Positions 1-9,144 of a DNA stretch of 64,000 nt are shown here, piece by piece (position 1 is the first letter of the stretch; each line of letters begins with the position of its first letter). Source of the DNA: Verrucomicrobiota bacterium. Its GTDB lineage: Bacteria > Verrucomicrobiota > Verrucomicrobiia > JADLBR01. Under the pieces are notes generated by a model. The model was given only the letters and a program-made list of their open reading frames with translations, did no database searches and was not told the origin of the DNA. The DNA is taken from contig JAKQKQ010000296.1 in NCBI GenBank assembly GCA_029560585.1, forward strand, positions 1 to 64,000, given 5' to 3'. The position numbers and the translations under genes are program-made.

Positions 1-97
1 GGCCACCGATCCGCGAAACACACTCTGCAACCGCGAAAAGTCCCAGTCTTTGCCTGACCCCTCCCAATAAATGGCTTTCATGGCGCGGTTTTCCCAG

Positions 98-140
98 AGC
101 CCGGAATTTCACGGACTGACGGCCGTGAAATATCCGGGCT
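98..140. repeat. REP-like hairpin, family A copy 1
   Basis: The left arm AGCCCGGAATTTCACGG (98-114) pairs with CCGTGAAATATCCGGGCT (123-140) with a single indel, around an 8-nt loop, and CTAG overlaps the right end. Near-identical architecture recurs at 20562-20599, 46254-46293 and 54059-54101. All four copies are intergenic. Confidence 0.75.
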
Positions 141-171
141 AGAGCAGCGTCTCGTTTACATGCATCGGGAG

Positions 172-191
172 GGCCCGCGGCCTCGCGGGCC
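172..191 (+). terminator. possible GC-rich hairpin terminator
   Basis: GGCCCGCG (172-179) pairs perfectly with CGCGGGCC (184-191) around a 4-nt loop. Flanking GGGAGG and TCCCTCC may extend the stem, and a weak T tract (cgttttc) follows on the + strand. It could end a + strand gene lying before the window; the T tract is poor. Confidence 0.3.
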
Positions 192-325
192 GGGGTCCCT
201 CCTCGTTTTCAAGTCGGATTAGATGGATGTTCAGATTCATCTGAGACACGGCGCCTAGGTGCATGGCGCAGCCCACGAAAGGAAGCATGTGGCCATGCCA
301 CCATCGGCCCGGTCGTGGCCCCTGG

Positions 326-1411
326 CTATGCAGGGCCGTCGAGCAAGGACGGTTCCTTCATTCTGGCGGCGGCCTCATCGCGGGTGATGAGACCCTTTCG
401 GGCCAGCGTGACGAGGGAGGTGTCCATGGTTTGCATGCCCTCCCGCGCGCCGAGCTGGATGTGGCTGGCGATCTGGTGGGGCAGGTGGTCGCGGATGCAG
501 GTGCGGATCGCCGGGTTGGCGATCATGACCTCGCATGCGAGTGTCCGTCGTCCGCCCTGTTTCGAGGGGATGAGCTGCTGGCTGATGACGGCCTCGATGC
601 AGTAGGCGAGCTGGGTGAGGATCTCTGGTCGTTTTTCGGGCGGGAAGATCGAGACGATGCGATTCACCGTTTGCGCCGCGTCGGCGGTGTGCAGGGTGCT
701 GATGACGAGGTGTCCGGTCTCCGCCGCGCGTAAACCCCACGAGATACTGTCGAGGTCGCGCATCTCGCCGACGAAAATAACATCGGGGTCCTGGCGGAGA
801 ATGCGGGTGAGCCCAGAGGCGAAGGACGGGGTGTCGGAGCCTACCTCGCGCTGCTTGATGGCTGCGAGGCGGTTCGCGTGGACGAACTCGACGGGATCCT
901 CGATCGTGATGATGACGCAACGACGGCTGGCGTTGATGTGCTCGATCATCGCGGCGGCGGTCGTGCTCTTGCCGGAGCCGGCCGGGCCGGTGATGAGTAC
1001 CAGCCCATTTCGGAGGCGGCAGAGGCGCTCGGCGATCGGGGGCAGGCCGAGTTCGGCGAGGGAGGGGATGCAGTCCTCGATACGGCGGAAAGCGACCTCG
1101 ATGTGGCCGCGCTGCCAATGGGCGTTGCCCCGGAATCTGCCGGCGCCCGTCACGGAGATGGCAAAGTCCAGCTCGCGCTCGTTGAACAGCCGCTGGCGCT
1201 GTTGCTCGGCGAGGGCGGGGAGGAGGATGGCGGAGGGATCCGCGATTGGGCCGCCTTCGGCCAGCGCGACGAGTTCGCCCTGGATACGGAGGAGAGGCGC
1301 CGCGTCCGCCATGAGGTGGAGATCGGAGGCGCCGCGCTGACGGGCGATGCTGAGGAGTTCGCGGAGAATGGTTGTGCCCATGTCGGGAGGCACTGCGGGG
1401 TCTGCGGGCAT
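326..1411 (-). CDS. pilT: type IV pilus retraction ATPase PilT
   Basis: This is a 361-residue secretion ATPase of the PilT branch, the motor that depolymerises type IV pili and drives twitching. Visible motifs are Walker A GPAGSGKS (about 142-149), the Asp box TIEDP (about 169-173), Walker B DVIFVGEMRD (about 210-219) and the His box GHLVISTLHT (about 233-242). The length matches the family. I chose the ATG at 1411 because a GGGAG ribosome binding site sits about 8 nt before it; the longer open frame would run into pgsA. It lies 11 nt behind pgsA and is probably co-transcribed. No pilin or assembly gene is in the window. PilU is the alternative; the domain layout alone does not separate them. 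Confidence 0.93.
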   Translation of the reverse strand: MPADPAVPPDMGTTILRELLSIARQRGASDLHLMADAAPLLRIQGELVALAEGGPIADPSAILLPALAEQQRQRLFNERELDFAISVTGAGRFRGNAHWQRGHIEVAFRRIEDCIPSLAELGLPPIAERLCRLRNGLVLITGPAGSGKSTTAAAMIEHINASRRCVIITIEDPVEFVHANRLAAIKQREVGSDTPSFASGLTRILRQDPDVIFVGEMRDLDSISWGLRAAETGHLVISTLHTADAAQTVNRIVSIFPPEKRPEILTQLAYCIEAVISQQLIPSKQGGRRTLACEVMIANPAIRTCIRDHLPHQIASHIQLGAREGMQTMDTSLVTLARKGLITRDEAAARMKEPSLLDGPA

Positions 1412-1422
1412 GATGTTCTCCC

Positions 1423-2007
1423 TCAGGCGGAAGGCTCCTGGTCCGATGCGTCGAAGACAAAACGCCGATTCTTCCAGAAGTACCATGCGCCGGAAGCCAC
1501 CGTGATCAGGGTGGCCCACGCGAAGAGCCAGTCCGTGGCGAGCCGCATCACGTGCCACAGGCCACCGGCTTGGCCCAGCTCGGTCGCCGCGAGGCACGCG
1601 AGAGCGGTGAGGATCGCGACGAGCTGGGAAATAGTCTTGTGCTTGCCCGCCCTGTCGGCCGGTATGACGACACCCTTGCTGGCCGCGATGAGGCGGAGGC
1701 CGGTGATCAGAAACTCGCGCGCCACCATGACGACGGCCATCCAGAGCGGCACGGATTCAATCTGAACGAGATAGAAGAGCGCGGCGGTCACGAGGATCTT
1801 GTCGGCGAGCGGATCGAGGAGCTTCCCGAAATCCGTGATCAGATTCCACCGCCGGGCGAGCCAGCCGTCGAGCCAGTCGGTGACTCCGGCGACGGCGAAC
1901 AGCACGATGGCCATGGTTGCCTGATAGCGGCACGAGATGGAAGTGGCCGCGACAAACGCGGCCGTCAACCCGAGGCGGCCAAGGGTTAGCTGGTTGGGCA
2001 GATTCAT
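1423..2007 (-). CDS. pgsA: CDP-diacylglycerol-glycerol-3-phosphate 3-phosphatidyltransferase
   Basis: This 194-residue integral membrane enzyme should make phosphatidylglycerol phosphate from CDP-diacylglycerol and glycerol 3-phosphate, the first step to phosphatidylglycerol and cardiolipin. The CDP-alcohol phosphotransferase signature is complete: D44, D47-G48, A51-R52, G61, D65 and D69. Several hydrophobic helices surround it. The length is typical for PgsA. Other members of the family, such as phosphatidylserine or cardiolipin synthase, share the signature, but the opening MNLPNQLTLGRL is typical of PgsA. It leads a two-gene operon with pilT. plsY and gpsA, which feed the same pathway, lie 3 kb away. 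Confidence 0.93.
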   Translation of the reverse strand: MNLPNQLTLGRLGLTAAFVAATSISCRYQATMAIVLFAVAGVTDWLDGWLARRWNLITDFGKLLDPLADKILVTAALFYLVQIESVPLWMAVVMVAREFLITGLRLIAASKGVVIPADRAGKHKTISQLVAILTALACLAATELGQAGGLWHVMRLATDWLFAWATLITVASGAWYFWKNRRFVFDASDQEPSA

Positions 2008-2192
2008 AACGGGCGGCAGATTGCGGTCACCATGGACAGGGGAAACTTACGGCAAATGGCGCGCGCGCGCTAGATGGAAGATTTCAGTTTCCGGCGGGGA
2101 GGCACAATTTGGACGGCGCAAGTCGGACGGCCGAGGGTTGCAAGCGAGGCCGAGTGTTCCGATAGTAACGGGGTGGCGGTGGAAGGTTACAT

Positions 2193-2810
2193 ATGAGATC
2201 GTGCGGTGACCGGGCTGGGGATATTGCGCTGGAGTCTCCGGGCGCTGGGCTAAGGGCGTGGGAGTTGGCGCTGGTGAGGGGGTTGATCTTTCCGCTGTGG
2301 CATTGGACGACCTCTTGGGGCGAGGCGAGGGAGGTTTTTCAGCGCGAGGGGCAGATGATACTCGGGGAGTGTGGGCGTATGGATGCGGGGCGATTGTTTG
2401 AGAGGGTGCTGGTGCCGCGGCTGCTGGGGATCGAGGACAGTTCTCGGTATTGGTCGGCGGCGATGGTGTTGGAGCATCTGATGGTGACGGGGAAACGGAT
2501 GGGGGAGATCATCGTGGCGTTGACGAACGGTCGGCAGCCGAGGGAAGTGATCGACATCAAGGATCTGAAGCCGACGGGAGGGGCGGCCGAGGATGTGGTC
2601 GAACAGTTCGGGGTTTTCCTGAAGGTATTTGAGGAGACGCTGGAGGAGCGGATGGGGGATCCTGGATCGCGATTGGACGTCCCGCATCCGTGGATTGGGC
2701 CGTTGGATGGGCACGGGTGGGCATGTCTTGCGGCGCTGCATCAGCGTGTGCATCGGCGCCAGGTGCGGGCGATACGGCGGCGGATCTGCGCTTCGGGCGC
2801 CGAGGGCTAG
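2193..2810 (+). CDS. DinB-like four-helix protein
   Basis: This 205-residue cytosolic protein resembles DinB/YfiT-type metal-binding four-helix bundles. The pointers are H95 (MVLEHLMV) and the late signature PHPWIGPL...LHQRVHRRQ, with the H-x3-H-x2-Q spacing usual for the third helix. These residues would bind a divalent metal. Family members include thiol transferases and many proteins without known function, so no reaction is assigned. The start is supported by GGAAGG about 7 nt before ATG. The TAG stop overlaps the left arm of a strong hairpin (2809-2846). Confidence 0.7.
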   Translation: MRSCGDRAGDIALESPGAGLRAWELALVRGLIFPLWHWTTSWGEAREVFQREGQMILGECGRMDAGRLFERVLVPRLLGIEDSSRYWSAAMVLEHLMVTGKRMGEIIVALTNGRQPREVIDIKDLKPTGGAAEDVVEQFGVFLKVFEETLEERMGDPGSRLDVPHPWIGPLDGHGWACLAALHQRVHRRQVRAIRRRICASGAEG

Positions 2811-2846
2811 CAGCCTGCCGGACTTTGGAAAGTCCGCCAGGCTGCT
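2809..2846. repeat. near-perfect 18-bp hairpin at the gene end
   Basis: The arms AGCAGCCTGCCGGACTTT (2809-2826) and AAAGTCCGCCAGGCTGCT (2829-2846) pair with one mismatch around a GG loop. The left arm overlaps the stop codon of the DinB-like gene. No T tract follows, so it is either a mobile palindrome or an unusual transcript end. Confidence 0.7.
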
Positions 2847-3184
2847 GTGCCAGAAACTTCGGGCGCTATTCGCGGGCGCGGCTCGTGCGCCGACCCAAAA
2901 TCCGGGCCGGGAGGGTTTTGGACTGCGATGGCAGAGCCCTGAATCGGGGCGGCGCCAGCTCGAAAATGGGGCGTAACGACCGAGTAGCGAAGGGCTTGTG
3001 CCCTTCGGCGTGGGTCGGGCGTTCGCCGAAGCCAGAAGCTTCGCTACGATTTTCAGACAAACAGACGGTTTTGCCAGAGGAATCTGTCGGCCTAAGTCCG
3101 ACAGGTTCCTGGTCGTCGGAGGGCTTTTTGGGGGACGTGGTGGAGGGGTTGACCCAGCATAGGGTAACTGCTAATCAGGAGAAA
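2811..3184. other. repeat-filled intergenic stretch
   Basis: There is no gene here. An open frame reads through from 2690 into the PEP-CTERM gene but has no ribosome binding site until 3185. After the family B repeat come two palindromes: GTAGCGAAG (2984-2992) with CTTCGCTAC (3039-3047), and AGGAATCTGTCGG (3078-3090) with CCGACAGGTTCCT (3098-3110). The promoter of the next gene should lie in this stretch, but no clear box is visible. Confidence 0.6.
2850..2936 (+). repeat. dispersed repeat, family B copy 1
   Basis: About 85 bp, from gaaacttcgggcgc to ttttggactgcgatggcagag, match the reverse strand of 21036-21120 with scattered differences. Shared blocks include gcggctcgtgc, cgaccca and gggttttggactgcg. 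It has no coding signal of its own. Confidence 0.6.
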
Positions 3185-4762
3185 ATGAGGGCGCGGCGTT
3201 TTCGCATGAGGGTGGCGCACGTGGGATCGTTGTTCGCGTGCTGGTTTCTGGTGTCTGCCGCCGCGCGTGCCGACCTGGCGCTGCAGGATGACTTTTCGGG
3301 AAAGACTCCGGGGACGAATCGGTTTGACGATGCGGGCCTGATGGGTGCCTGGCCGACGACGGGGGCGCCGGGGACGACGGGGATCATCGATGATTCGGGG
3401 CCGGGTGGGATAGGTAGCACCGGCGCCCTGTACGTGGACACGTCGGGTTTTGGGGGCGTTGCGGGTGTGTTTGACATCGTGGGTCCGTCCTATGACCAGG
3501 TGGACATGCTCTTGCCGGGCGACGCGATGGAGCTGAGGTTCCTCTTCCGGGTGCCTTCCATCGCGAGCGGGACGAACAACTTGCGCTTTGGCATATTGAA
3601 CAACGGCGGGACGCAGAATACGGCGGACAACCAGGGGACGACGGCGACCGACACAATTGGTTTTGGCGCGCGCATTGACGTGGCGCCCGCGGCGGGAAGC
3701 GGGAGCATCGCGTTCCTGTATGACGAGAACGTGACCGGCGGCGGGAACATGCTTGGGGGCACGGGCCTGGGCATTTTCGGTGGCGCGGGCGGTCAACCTT
3801 TCATCGCGGATACCAATGCCCATGAGGCGGTGTTTCGGATGACGCGGACGGCGACTGGCTACAGCTTCAAGATGGAAATCGATGGCGGCGCGACCTTCTC
3901 CGCATCGACCAACAACTTCTTGCCGGTCACGGCATTCCACCAGTTTGGGATCATCAGCGCCAGTGCGGCCAACGACGTGATCCTGGATAATGTCGAGATC
4001 GACCGGAACACGCTCAGGAACGGGACGTTCGAGCGAGGCCAGTCACTGGCGACCGATGGCATGGCGGCGGACTTCGCCAGAAACTGGGCGACGAACAGGG
4101 CTGGGGTGAGCAGGGATGCAGGGCTGACTGACGGGTCGCACACGGCAGCCTATCTGGATTCGGATGTCGTGGCCGAGCGGGGGTACCTCCAGCAGAGCCC
4201 GGAAACGCTGGGTTCCGATTGGCGTTTCGACGTGGATTTCGCGGCCGAGGACGGTGGCGCCGATGGGTCCCGCAGCTTCAATCTTCTGCTGCAGCACGCG
4301 GGGAGCGGTCAGATCAACATGCGGCTCAATGGCAATGGCGCGATCGAAGTTTTTGATACAGCGTGGCGGGCCCTGACACCGACCAACTTCGTGTCATTCT
4401 CGCTGGACGCGAACAACAACAACAGCTTCGCGGACGTGGGCGACTCGAATCTCGTCTATCACCTGACGATCATCGGCGACGACTACGGGTTGCCGACTGC
4501 CAACTACGACGTCTTGCTCTACGCGCTGGCCGATCCGGGGAACATATGGACGACCAATGATCTGGCCCTGTGGCAGACATCGAGCGCGACGAATGCGGCG
4601 GTCACGGGCATCTCGCTGCTGCAGTTCACCACCGGAAACGGTTCGACCGGTGATTTCGCCGTGGACAATGTGAGCATGCTGATCATTCCCGAGCCGACGA
4701 CCGTGGCCCTGCTGGCCTTTGGCGCGGCGTGCATCGCCGGGGCGCTGCGCCGCCGCCGATGA
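3185..4762 (+). CDS. PEP-CTERM sorted secreted protein
   Basis: This 525-residue exported protein has an N-terminal signal peptide (basic MRARRFRMR, then a hydrophobic stretch ending near AAARA) and a C-terminal sorting tail: PEPTT, a hydrophobic helix and the basic end LRRRR. Tails of this type are cut by an exosortase/archaeosortase in EPS-producing bacteria. The body is Gly, Asn, Thr and Asp rich and looks like two beta-sandwich (LamG-like) regions, each beginning with a jellyroll-like FSG or FERG strand. The start at 3185 has AGGAG just upstream. No exosortase is in the window. The function of the mature part is unknown; attachment to the cell surface or matrix is inferred. Confidence 0.8.
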   Translation: MRARRFRMRVAHVGSLFACWFLVSAAARADLALQDDFSGKTPGTNRFDDAGLMGAWPTTGAPGTTGIIDDSGPGGIGSTGALYVDTSGFGGVAGVFDIVGPSYDQVDMLLPGDAMELRFLFRVPSIASGTNNLRFGILNNGGTQNTADNQGTTATDTIGFGARIDVAPAAGSGSIAFLYDENVTGGGNMLGGTGLGIFGGAGGQPFIADTNAHEAVFRMTRTATGYSFKMEIDGGATFSASTNNFLPVTAFHQFGIISASAANDVILDNVEIDRNTLRNGTFERGQSLATDGMAADFARNWATNRAGVSRDAGLTDGSHTAAYLDSDVVAERGYLQQSPETLGSDWRFDVDFAAEDGGADGSRSFNLLLQHAGSGQINMRLNGNGAIEVFDTAWRALTPTNFVSFSLDANNNNSFADVGDSNLVYHLTIIGDDYGLPTANYDVLLYALADPGNIWTTNDLALWQTSSATNAAVTGISLLQFTTGNGSTGDFAVDNVSMLIIPEPTTVALLAFGAACIAGALRRRR

Positions 4763-4808
4763 TGACGGTGGCTTGCGGGCGAGGCCACTGGCTGGCAGCA
4801 TCCGGGTG

Positions 4809-5471
4809 ATGTTGGAATCGGAATCGGTCATGTTGGTGGCGTGGTTGGCGGCAGGTGCCGCGCTCGCGTTTCTGGTGGGGTCGATCCCGTGGGGCTATGT
4901 GATCGGGCGGGCGAAGGGCATCGATGTCCGGGCACATGGCAGCGGTAACATCGGTGCGACGAACGTGGGGAGGCTTCTGGGGCGAGGCTGGGGGGTATTG
5001 GTTTTCCTTTTGGATGCGTTGAAGGGGGTGGCCGGAGTCGTGTGCGTGGACTGGCTGGTGGAGTGGCTTTCGGCGGGAGCGCTCCGTGGGGTGGACTGGC
5101 GGGGGATCGTTTTCGGGGTCGGGGCGGTGCTCGGGCACAACTTCTGTCCGTGGCTGGGGTGGAAGGGGGGCAAGGGCATCGCGACATCGGCGGGGGTGCT
5201 GCTGGCGGCGCTGCCGGGCGCTTTCCTGTGGGCGTTTGGGGCGTGGGCTGTGCTGTTTGCGCTGACGCGGATTGTATCGCTGGCATCGATTGGGGCGGCG
5301 GTGGTGCTGGCTGCGGCGGGAATGTGGCGGTATGGGCATGGGGTGCTGGGCTGGGCGTGCTTGGCGCTTGCGGTTCTGGCGGTGGTCAGGCATCGGGCGA
5401 ACATCGGGCGGCTGTTTCGGGGCGAGGAACCGAGGGCCTTTCAAAAGAAGAAGCAGGAGGAAGCGGCGTGA
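4809..5471 (+). CDS. plsY: acyl-phosphate:glycerol-3-phosphate acyltransferase
   Basis: PlsY transfers an acyl group from acyl phosphate to glycerol 3-phosphate, giving lysophosphatidic acid in the inner membrane. The protein has the expected multi-helix layout and the three family motifs: GSIPWGYVIGR, GSGNIGATNVGR, and GHNFCPWLGWKGGKGIATS. The start is uncertain between ATG 4809 (220 residues) and ATG 4830 (213 residues); neither has a good ribosome binding site, and the second would begin directly at the first helix. The stop overlaps the GTG start of gpsA, so the two enzymes acting on glycerol 3-phosphate are translationally coupled. Confidence 0.93.
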   Translation: MLESESVMLVAWLAAGAALAFLVGSIPWGYVIGRAKGIDVRAHGSGNIGATNVGRLLGRGWGVLVFLLDALKGVAGVVCVDWLVEWLSAGALRGVDWRGIVFGVGAVLGHNFCPWLGWKGGKGIATSAGVLLAALPGAFLWAFGAWAVLFALTRIVSLASIGAAVVLAAAGMWRYGHGVLGWACLALAVLAVVRHRANIGRLFRGEEPRAFQKKKQEEAA

Positions 5472-6355
5472 ACGTTCAGGTTCTGGGTGCGGGGTCGTGG
5501 GGGGGTGCGCTGGGAAGAATTCTGGGCGAGGCGGGGCATGCGGTCACCTGGTCGGACGTGGGAGATCCGACGGTGTGGCGCGGGGCGCTGGATTTCGCGG
5601 TGCTGGCGATCCCCTCGAAATTCCTGGCCGCGGCGCTGCCTCGGTGGGCGCCTGCGCCGTGCCCGGTGGTGAGCGTGGTGAAGGGCATCGAGCCAGAGGG
5701 TTTCCGGCGCGTGAGCGAGATAGTTGCCGATGCCTGGCCGGGTGCCCGTGTGGCGGCGCTCTCTGGGCCGAGTTTTGCGAAGGAGGTGGAGGCTGGTGTT
5801 CCGACCGCGGTGGTGGCGGCGAGCGGCGACGAGGGTCTGGCCAAGGGTGTGCAGGATCTGTTCCACCGGCGGAATTTTCGGGTGTACTGGTCCATGGATT
5901 TGACAGGCGTGGAGTTGGGCGGGGCGATGAAGAATGTCTACGCGATCGGAGCGGGCCTGTGCAGTGGGTTGGGGCTGGGGGACAACAGCCTGGCGGCGAT
6001 GGTGACGCGCGCGCTGGCCGAGATGCGGCGGGTGGGTACGGCGCTTGGCGGAAGACCGGAGACGTTCATGGGTCTCAGCGGGGCGGGGGACCTCATGCTG
6101 ACCTGCTACGGCGACCAGAGCAGGAATCGGCGCGTGGGCCTGGCGCTATCGCACGGCCAACCGCTTGCGGAGATCGAGCGGACCCTCGGAGGCGTGGCGG
6201 AGGGCGTCACCACGGCCCGGGCGCTCCGGGGGCTGGCGCGACGGCGCGGGCTGCGCGCGCCTCTGGTAGAGCAGGTCGCCGCGGTGCTGGGAGGCGAACG
6301 TTCTCCGGCGGATGCGCTGGAGGAATTGTTGGCCCGGCCGCCGGACGAGGAGTAG
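5468..6355 (+). CDS. gpsA: NAD(P)-dependent glycerol-3-phosphate dehydrogenase, compact form
   Basis: GpsA reduces dihydroxyacetone phosphate to sn-glycerol 3-phosphate for phospholipid synthesis. The GTG start overlaps the plsY stop and follows GGAGG by about 7 nt. Conserved parts are GAGSWG (7-12), VKGIE (71-75), SGPSFAKE (99-106), the catalytic lysine in GGAMKNVYAIGAG (K155), SGAGDLMLTC (204-213) and SRNR (218-221). At 295 residues it is about 35-40 shorter than usual. The missing piece lies between the first Rossmann strand and AIPS (about 28-48), where other GpsA carry an Arg/Asn/Leu-Pro-Gly loop. The catalytic C-terminal domain looks complete. Confidence 0.92.
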   Translation: MNVQVLGAGSWGGALGRILGEAGHAVTWSDVGDPTVWRGALDFAVLAIPSKFLAAALPRWAPAPCPVVSVVKGIEPEGFRRVSEIVADAWPGARVAALSGPSFAKEVEAGVPTAVVAASGDEGLAKGVQDLFHRRNFRVYWSMDLTGVELGGAMKNVYAIGAGLCSGLGLGDNSLAAMVTRALAEMRRVGTALGGRPETFMGLSGAGDLMLTCYGDQSRNRRVGLALSHGQPLAEIERTLGGVAEGVTTARALRGLARRRGLRAPLVEQVAAVLGGERSPADALEELLARPPDEE

Positions 6356-6554
6356 TGCGCCGATAACCATCCCGCCCCCGCACGGGTCCGCGACTGAACA
6401 ACCCCAGCCAGCCGATGCCCCGACTCAGGTTGTCCCGCGGAGGCTCCGCGGGGTCGAACACGGATCAGGCGCGCCATGCCAAGACGCCGCCCGAATGCGA
6501 AGTTGTCAAGAATCGAGAGTTGACCCCAGCGGCGGCGGCCCCAGCGGCGGCGGG

Positions 6555-9065
6555 CTAACCCGTGAAAAGATCCATCTGGCCGGCCTGCGTGGGGCGACGG
6601 GCGCCCTTCCGGCGTTTTTTTTCTGGGCCATTGGCGGGGGCCGGGTTTTCGGCGAGGGAATCGGCGGCGATCTGGCCTTCCTCGAGTTGTCGGAGGAGGC
6701 CCTTGGCGCGGTCGAGGACTTCCTTGGGCAGGCCGGCGAGGCGTGCGACCTGGATGCCGTAGCTCTTGTCGGTGGCGCCCTCGACGATCTTGCGGAGGAA
6801 GACGACCTGGTCATTCCATTCGCGGACGGCGACGTTCATCATCTTGGATGCCCTGAGTTCCTTCGCGAGGCGCGAGGTCTCGTGGTAGTGGGTGGCGAAG
6901 AGGGTGAGTGCGCCGATGCGGTCGTGGAGGTGTTCGGCGACGGCCCAGGCGATGGAGAGGCCGTCGAAGGTGCTGGTGCCGCGGCCGATTTCATCGAGCA
7001 CGACGAGGCTTCGGTCGGTGGCGTTGTGGAGGATGTTGGCGGTCTCGTTCATCTCGACCATGAAGGTGCTCTGGCCGCGGGACAGGTCGTCCGAGGCGCC
7101 GACGCGGGTGAAGATGCGATCGACGAGGCCGATGCGTGCCGAGCGGGCGGGGATGAAAGAGCCGACATGGGCCATGAGGGTGAGGAGTGCGACTTGGCGC
7201 AGGTAGGTGCTTTTCCCGGCCATATTTGGGCCGGTGAGTATGATCAACCTGCAGGATGGTCCGAGGGCCGTGTCGTTTGGAACGAAGCGCTCGTCGAGGT
7301 TGAGGTGCTCGAGAACGGGGTGGCGGCCATCGGCGATCTCGATGCAGGGTTCGGGCAGCATCTCGGGCCGGCGGTAATCGCGGGCACGGGCGACGTGCGC
7401 GAGGGAGGCGAGGGCATCGAGGGCGGCGATGCGGTCGGCATCCTGTTGGATGGAGGCCGTGTGCGAGAGCACCTCGTCGCGGACCTTGCGGAAAAGATCC
7501 TGCTCCAGGGCGCGGGCCTTGTCCTCGGCCCCGGTGATGCGGGCCTCCATCTCTTTGAGTTCGGGGGTGACGAACCGCTCGGTGTTGGCGGTGGTCTGCT
7601 TGCGATGGTAGTCGGGGGGGACGCCCGCGGCATTGGCGTGCGAGACCTCGATGAAATAGCCGAAGACCGAATTGAACCGGATCTTGAGGGATCTGATGCC
7701 GGTGCGCTCCTGTTCCTGCTGCTGGAGGCGCGCGATCCATTCCTTGCTATCGCGGGCCAAGGAGCGGAGTTCGTCGAGAGTGGGGTCGAAGCCGTCGGCG
7801 ATGACGCCACCTTCGCGCATGTGGGGTGGGCAGGCGGGGTCGATGGCGCGGGCGACGAGGGTCACGACGGGTTCCAGGGGATCGAGGTCATCGCGGATGG
7901 AGTCGATGAGTTTGGCACCCGGGGGACCGAGCATATCGCGGACCGCCGGGATCTGGCCGAGGCCGTGGGCGAGCGCCAGGAGGTCTCGGCCGCTGCCGGA
8001 GCCCTGGGAGAGGCGGCCGGTGCCCCGCTCGATGTCCGGGATTTCGGCGAGCCGGGCGCGGAGGGATTCGAGGGGGAACTCGTCTTCGGCGAGTCGGCCG
8101 ATGGCGAGCTGTCGGGCGACGATGTGGTCCTGCTGGAGGAGGGGGTGGAGAATCCAGTCGCGCAGACGGCGGGCACCCATGCCCGTGCAAGTGCGATCGA
8201 GGGTGCCTAGGAGGGTGATGTCGCGTGCGGCGCCGTGGCGGAGGGGTTCGACGAGTTCAAGCGCGCGGCGCGTCGTCTCGTCGAGGATCATGAAATGCGT
8301 GGGGTTATAGACCGAGAGGGCTTGGACGTGGGCGAGGGCGCGGCGGAGGGTGTTTCGGACATAGTGGAGGAGGCCGCCGGCCGCGCCGATGGCGAGGGGC
8401 ATCTCGGCGCATCCGAATCCATCGAGTGACTGGGTGTGGAAGTGTTCCCGAAGCGTGGCGAATGCGGAATCGAATTGGAAAGCCCAGCCATCGTGGCGCG
8501 AGAGTGCGGCGCGGCCCCCCGCGAGGGCGGCGGCGGGATCCCAGCCATCTGGGATGACGATTTCCGCGGGGGCAATCTTGGCGAGTTCGTCGGCGAGGTG
8601 TCGCTCGTCGGGCAATTCGGTGAGCCGGAAATCGCCGGTGGACGTATCGACGAAGGCAAAGCCGAAGCGGCCATCGGCGGGGCAGACGGCGGCGAGATAG
8701 TTGGCGCGGCGGGAGTCGAGGGATTCGAGTTCGACGACGCTGCCGGGGGAGATGATCTGCGTGATTTCGCGGCGGACCATCTGGCCGGGTTTCGGGGTTT
8801 CCATCTGGTCGCAGATTGCGACGCGGTGGCCGGCATTGATGAGGCGGGAGATATAGGGTGTGGCCGCGTGGAAGGGCAGGCCGCACATGGGGACGCCGTT
8901 GCGCTGGGTGAGCGTGAGGCCGAGGGCGCGGGCGCCGGTCTTGGCATCCTCGAAGAACATCTCGTAGAAGTCGCCGAGGCGAAAGAGCATGAGGGCGCCA
9001 TGCGGCACCTGGGCCTTGAGCCGCCTGTACTGCTGCATCATGGGGGTGGAGGCGTCGGCGGTCAT
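6555..9065 (-). CDS. mutS: DNA mismatch repair protein MutS
   Basis: This 836-residue protein should recognise mismatches and start repair. The mismatch-contacting F-x-E motif is in GDFYEMF near the N-terminus. The ABC-type ATPase domain has Walker A GPNMAGKST (about 608-616), the signature region DLSRGQSTFMVEM and Walker B LVVLDEIGRGTSTFDG, followed by the TLFATHYHE switch. The length is typical of bacterial MutS1. I chose the ATG at 9065; a TTG 15 nt upstream is also open, and neither has a clear ribosome binding site. It converges with gpsA. mutL is not in the window. Confidence 0.97.
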   Translation of the reverse strand: MTADASTPMMQQYRRLKAQVPHGALMLFRLGDFYEMFFEDAKTGARALGLTLTQRNGVPMCGLPFHAATPYISRLINAGHRVAICDQMETPKPGQMVRREITQIISPGSVVELESLDSRRANYLAAVCPADGRFGFAFVDTSTGDFRLTELPDERHLADELAKIAPAEIVIPDGWDPAAALAGGRAALSRHDGWAFQFDSAFATLREHFHTQSLDGFGCAEMPLAIGAAGGLLHYVRNTLRRALAHVQALSVYNPTHFMILDETTRRALELVEPLRHGAARDITLLGTLDRTCTGMGARRLRDWILHPLLQQDHIVARQLAIGRLAEDEFPLESLRARLAEIPDIERGTGRLSQGSGSGRDLLALAHGLGQIPAVRDMLGPPGAKLIDSIRDDLDPLEPVVTLVARAIDPACPPHMREGGVIADGFDPTLDELRSLARDSKEWIARLQQQEQERTGIRSLKIRFNSVFGYFIEVSHANAAGVPPDYHRKQTTANTERFVTPELKEMEARITGAEDKARALEQDLFRKVRDEVLSHTASIQQDADRIAALDALASLAHVARARDYRRPEMLPEPCIEIADGRHPVLEHLNLDERFVPNDTALGPSCRLIILTGPNMAGKSTYLRQVALLTLMAHVGSFIPARSARIGLVDRIFTRVGASDDLSRGQSTFMVEMNETANILHNATDRSLVVLDEIGRGTSTFDGLSIAWAVAEHLHDRIGALTLFATHYHETSRLAKELRASKMMNVAVREWNDQVVFLRKIVEGATDKSYGIQVARLAGLPKEVLDRAKGLLRQLEEGQIAADSLAENPAPANGPEKKRRKGARRPTQAGQMDLFTG

Positions 9066-9144
9066 GTGGGGATCGGTCAAAGGTCAAACGTCAGGAGTCA
9101 AAACCACGGGCGGGGGTTGCGAGGGTCGGGGCGTATACCATGGC

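Larger units (their letters stand above)
1..325. other. intergenic region with two palindromes
   Basis: No convincing gene is seen here. The short open frames lack a ribosome binding site and antisense the pilT end. The stretch holds a REP-like hairpin at 98-140 and a very GC-rich hairpin at 172-191; both are listed separately. pilT ends at 326, so this is its downstream region. Confidence 0.6.

Noticed and set aside
6312-8210. 632-residue open frame on the + strand
   Set aside because: It is antisense to mutS, which has full family motifs.
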